28,032 bases of DNA from Chara braunii (lineage: Eukaryota > Streptophyta > Charophyceae > Charales > Characeae). Within the stretch, counting starts at the first letter, position 1, and each line of letters starts with the position of its first letter. The notes under the pieces are model-generated. The model was not told where the DNA came from. It made no database searches and worked only from the letters and a program-made list of their open reading frames with translations. Of this stretch, positions 27,453 through 28,032 are shown one piece after another. The translations under genes and the position numbers were made by a program. Location of the stretch: contig BFEA01000152.1 of assembly GCA_003427395.1 (NCBI GenBank), positions 374,393 through 402,424 of the forward strand, read 5' to 3'.

Positions 27453-27560
27453 GAAGATCTAATCCTCATGAAGATCTAATCCTAACCCAGATTATAGATA
27501 TATATCGAATCCTAACCCAGATTATAGACATATCTAATCCTAACCCAGATCATAGATATC
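27453..27560 (+). repeat. tandem repeat AATCCTAACCCAGAT(T/C)ATAGA
   Basis: Three units of about 36 bases, AATCCTAACCCAGATTATAG plus an AT-rich spacer, preceded by a duplicated CATGAAGATCTAATCCT. Confidence 0.92.
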
Positions 27561-27731
27561 CGTCAATTTGAACTTCCAGGTTACAAATTGATTGCTGACT
27601 TGCTGTTTCTTTCTATTCAACTGAAGCAAAAGAAAGCTCATGCATTCCTCATGAAGTACCCATCCATCAGGAGCATAGATTTGGATTTTGAAGGTCATTT
27701 TTGGCTGGAGAAAAACACAAAAGCCAACCTG

Positions 27732-27736
<5 letters not shown>

Positions 27737-27765
<29 letters not shown>
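27737..27765. repeat. (TA)n microsatellite, first tract
   Basis: (TA)n immediately 5' of the first copy of the CGTCAAATAG element; two further (TA) tracts at 27811-27827 and 27946-27990 separate and close the element copies. Confidence 0.95.
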
Positions 27766-27767
<2 letters not shown>

Positions 27768-27809
27768 TCAAATAGAACTGCCCGGTAAACCGTAGGCAGA
27801 GAGGGAGAA
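27766..27809 (-). mobile_element. truncated copy of the (TA)n-embedded element
   Basis: CGTCAAATAGAACTGCCCGG followed by TAAACCGTAGGCAGAGAGGG and AGA is identical to the first part of the copy at 27828-27944, then breaks off at a (TA)n tract. The identity suggests a very recent duplication through the TA repeats, or two insertions, the first 5'-truncated on the minus strand. Confidence 0.75.
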
Positions 27810-27827
27810 ATATATATATATATATAT

Positions 27828-27942
27828 CGTCAAATAGAACTGCCCGGTAAACCGTAGGCAGAGAGGGAGAAGAGGACAACAAACGACGGGCTGTGACAAA
27901 CTGTTTCGTCGGAGTTACACCGATTCATCAGGAGGCTGAACC

Positions 27943-27944
<2 letters not shown>
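27828..27944 (-). mobile_element. short (TA)n-embedded element with hammerhead-like core, candidate Penelope-type terminal repeat
   Basis: A 117-base unit lies between two (TA)n tracts. On the minus strand it begins TAGGGTTCAGCCTC, contains a hammerhead-like core (27931-27895) and ends GTTCTATTTGACGA(TA)n. Short units of this kind carrying type I hammerhead motifs are known as terminal repeats of Penelope-like retroelements, some of which favour simple repeats. No GIY-YIG or reverse transcriptase sequence is present, so it would be a solo, non-autonomous remnant. The family call is inference. Confidence 0.5.
27895..27931 (-). ncRNA. hammerhead ribozyme-like motif (probably degenerate)
   Basis: Minus strand order: CTGATGA (27931-27925), a hairpin with UCGG/CCGA stem and TGTAACT loop, GAAA (27907-27904), then a short ACA-GTT-TGT stem III and the GTC cleavage triplet (27897-27895). 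That is the full core order of a type I hammerhead. Two problems are visible. The base pair next to the core in stem II is A opposite C, where G-C is normal. No good stem I forms between the sequence before CTGATGA and that after GTC, except a distant GGGTT/AGCCC pairing. Activity is therefore doubtful. Confidence 0.5.

Positions 27945-27990
<46 letters not shown>

Positions 27991-28032
<42 letters not shown>
27991..28032. repeat. (GA)n microsatellite at the window end
   Basis: At least 42 bases of GA, directly joined to a (TA)n tract, continuing past the window. Confidence 0.97.

Noticed and set aside
27588-27740. Coding exon (plus-strand KYPSIRSIDLDFEGHF or minus-strand MTFKIQIYAPDGWVLHEEC)
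   Set aside because: Both strands read plausibly over about 45 codons, but neither has convincing splice sites or a recognised domain.

Overview
This is a repeat-rich nuclear window from a eukaryote, most likely a streptophyte (land plant or charophyte alga). Three things support that: a degenerate U6 snRNA copy whose motifs follow the plant form (GACATCCG near the 5' end, TTAAATCGA near the 3' end), degenerate interstitial CCCTAAA telomere-type repeats, and tRNA-derived SINEs. GT-AG splice signals, microsatellites and one 301-base N gap inside a microsatellite fit a large eukaryotic assembly. I cannot name the species. No complete gene can be read with confidence, and nothing suggests prokaryotic operons, CRISPR or phage.

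Layout. 1-1.4 kb: small foldback repeat and dispersed repeats. 1.4-4.1 kb: (GA)n-rich tract and a long GC-rich minus-strand reading frame that may contain a first exon. 4.1-5.6 kb: a foldback MITE, a full-length SINE with a 14-bp target-site duplication, and a related poly-T (minus-strand) retroposon. 5.6-7.7 kb: AT-rich tandem or dispersed repeats. 7.7-8.4 kb: an open stretch of unknown nature. 8.45-10.1 kb: a second SINE copy and the decayed 3' end of a LINE with a zf-RVT domain. 10.1-11.2 kb: a large inverted repeat and another foldback MITE. 11.2-12.3 kb: a decayed minus-strand coding region with a Cys-rich motif. 12.6-15.8 kb: (CT)n tracts, a 79-bp direct repeat, the U6 pseudogene and the gap. 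15.8-18.2 kb: unassigned plus-strand open stretches, including one well-bounded candidate exon. 18.2-21 kb: mostly featureless, with telomere-like repeats.

20.9-27.1 kb: the best gene evidence in the window is a minus-strand ankyrin-repeat gene. Two exons read clearly (26732-26586 and 24160-24062, the latter exactly one 33-residue repeat with good splice sites) and there are weaker exons at each end. Its introns hold several transposon families, minisatellites and a second SINE family. One MITE, apparently inserted in a 10-bp minisatellite, is itself split by a retroposon with a 15-bp duplication.

27.4-28.0 kb: tandem repeats and, embedded in (TA)n tracts, a short element carrying a hammerhead-ribozyme-like core. 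It is a candidate solo terminal repeat of a Penelope-like retroelement and is the most unusual item here.
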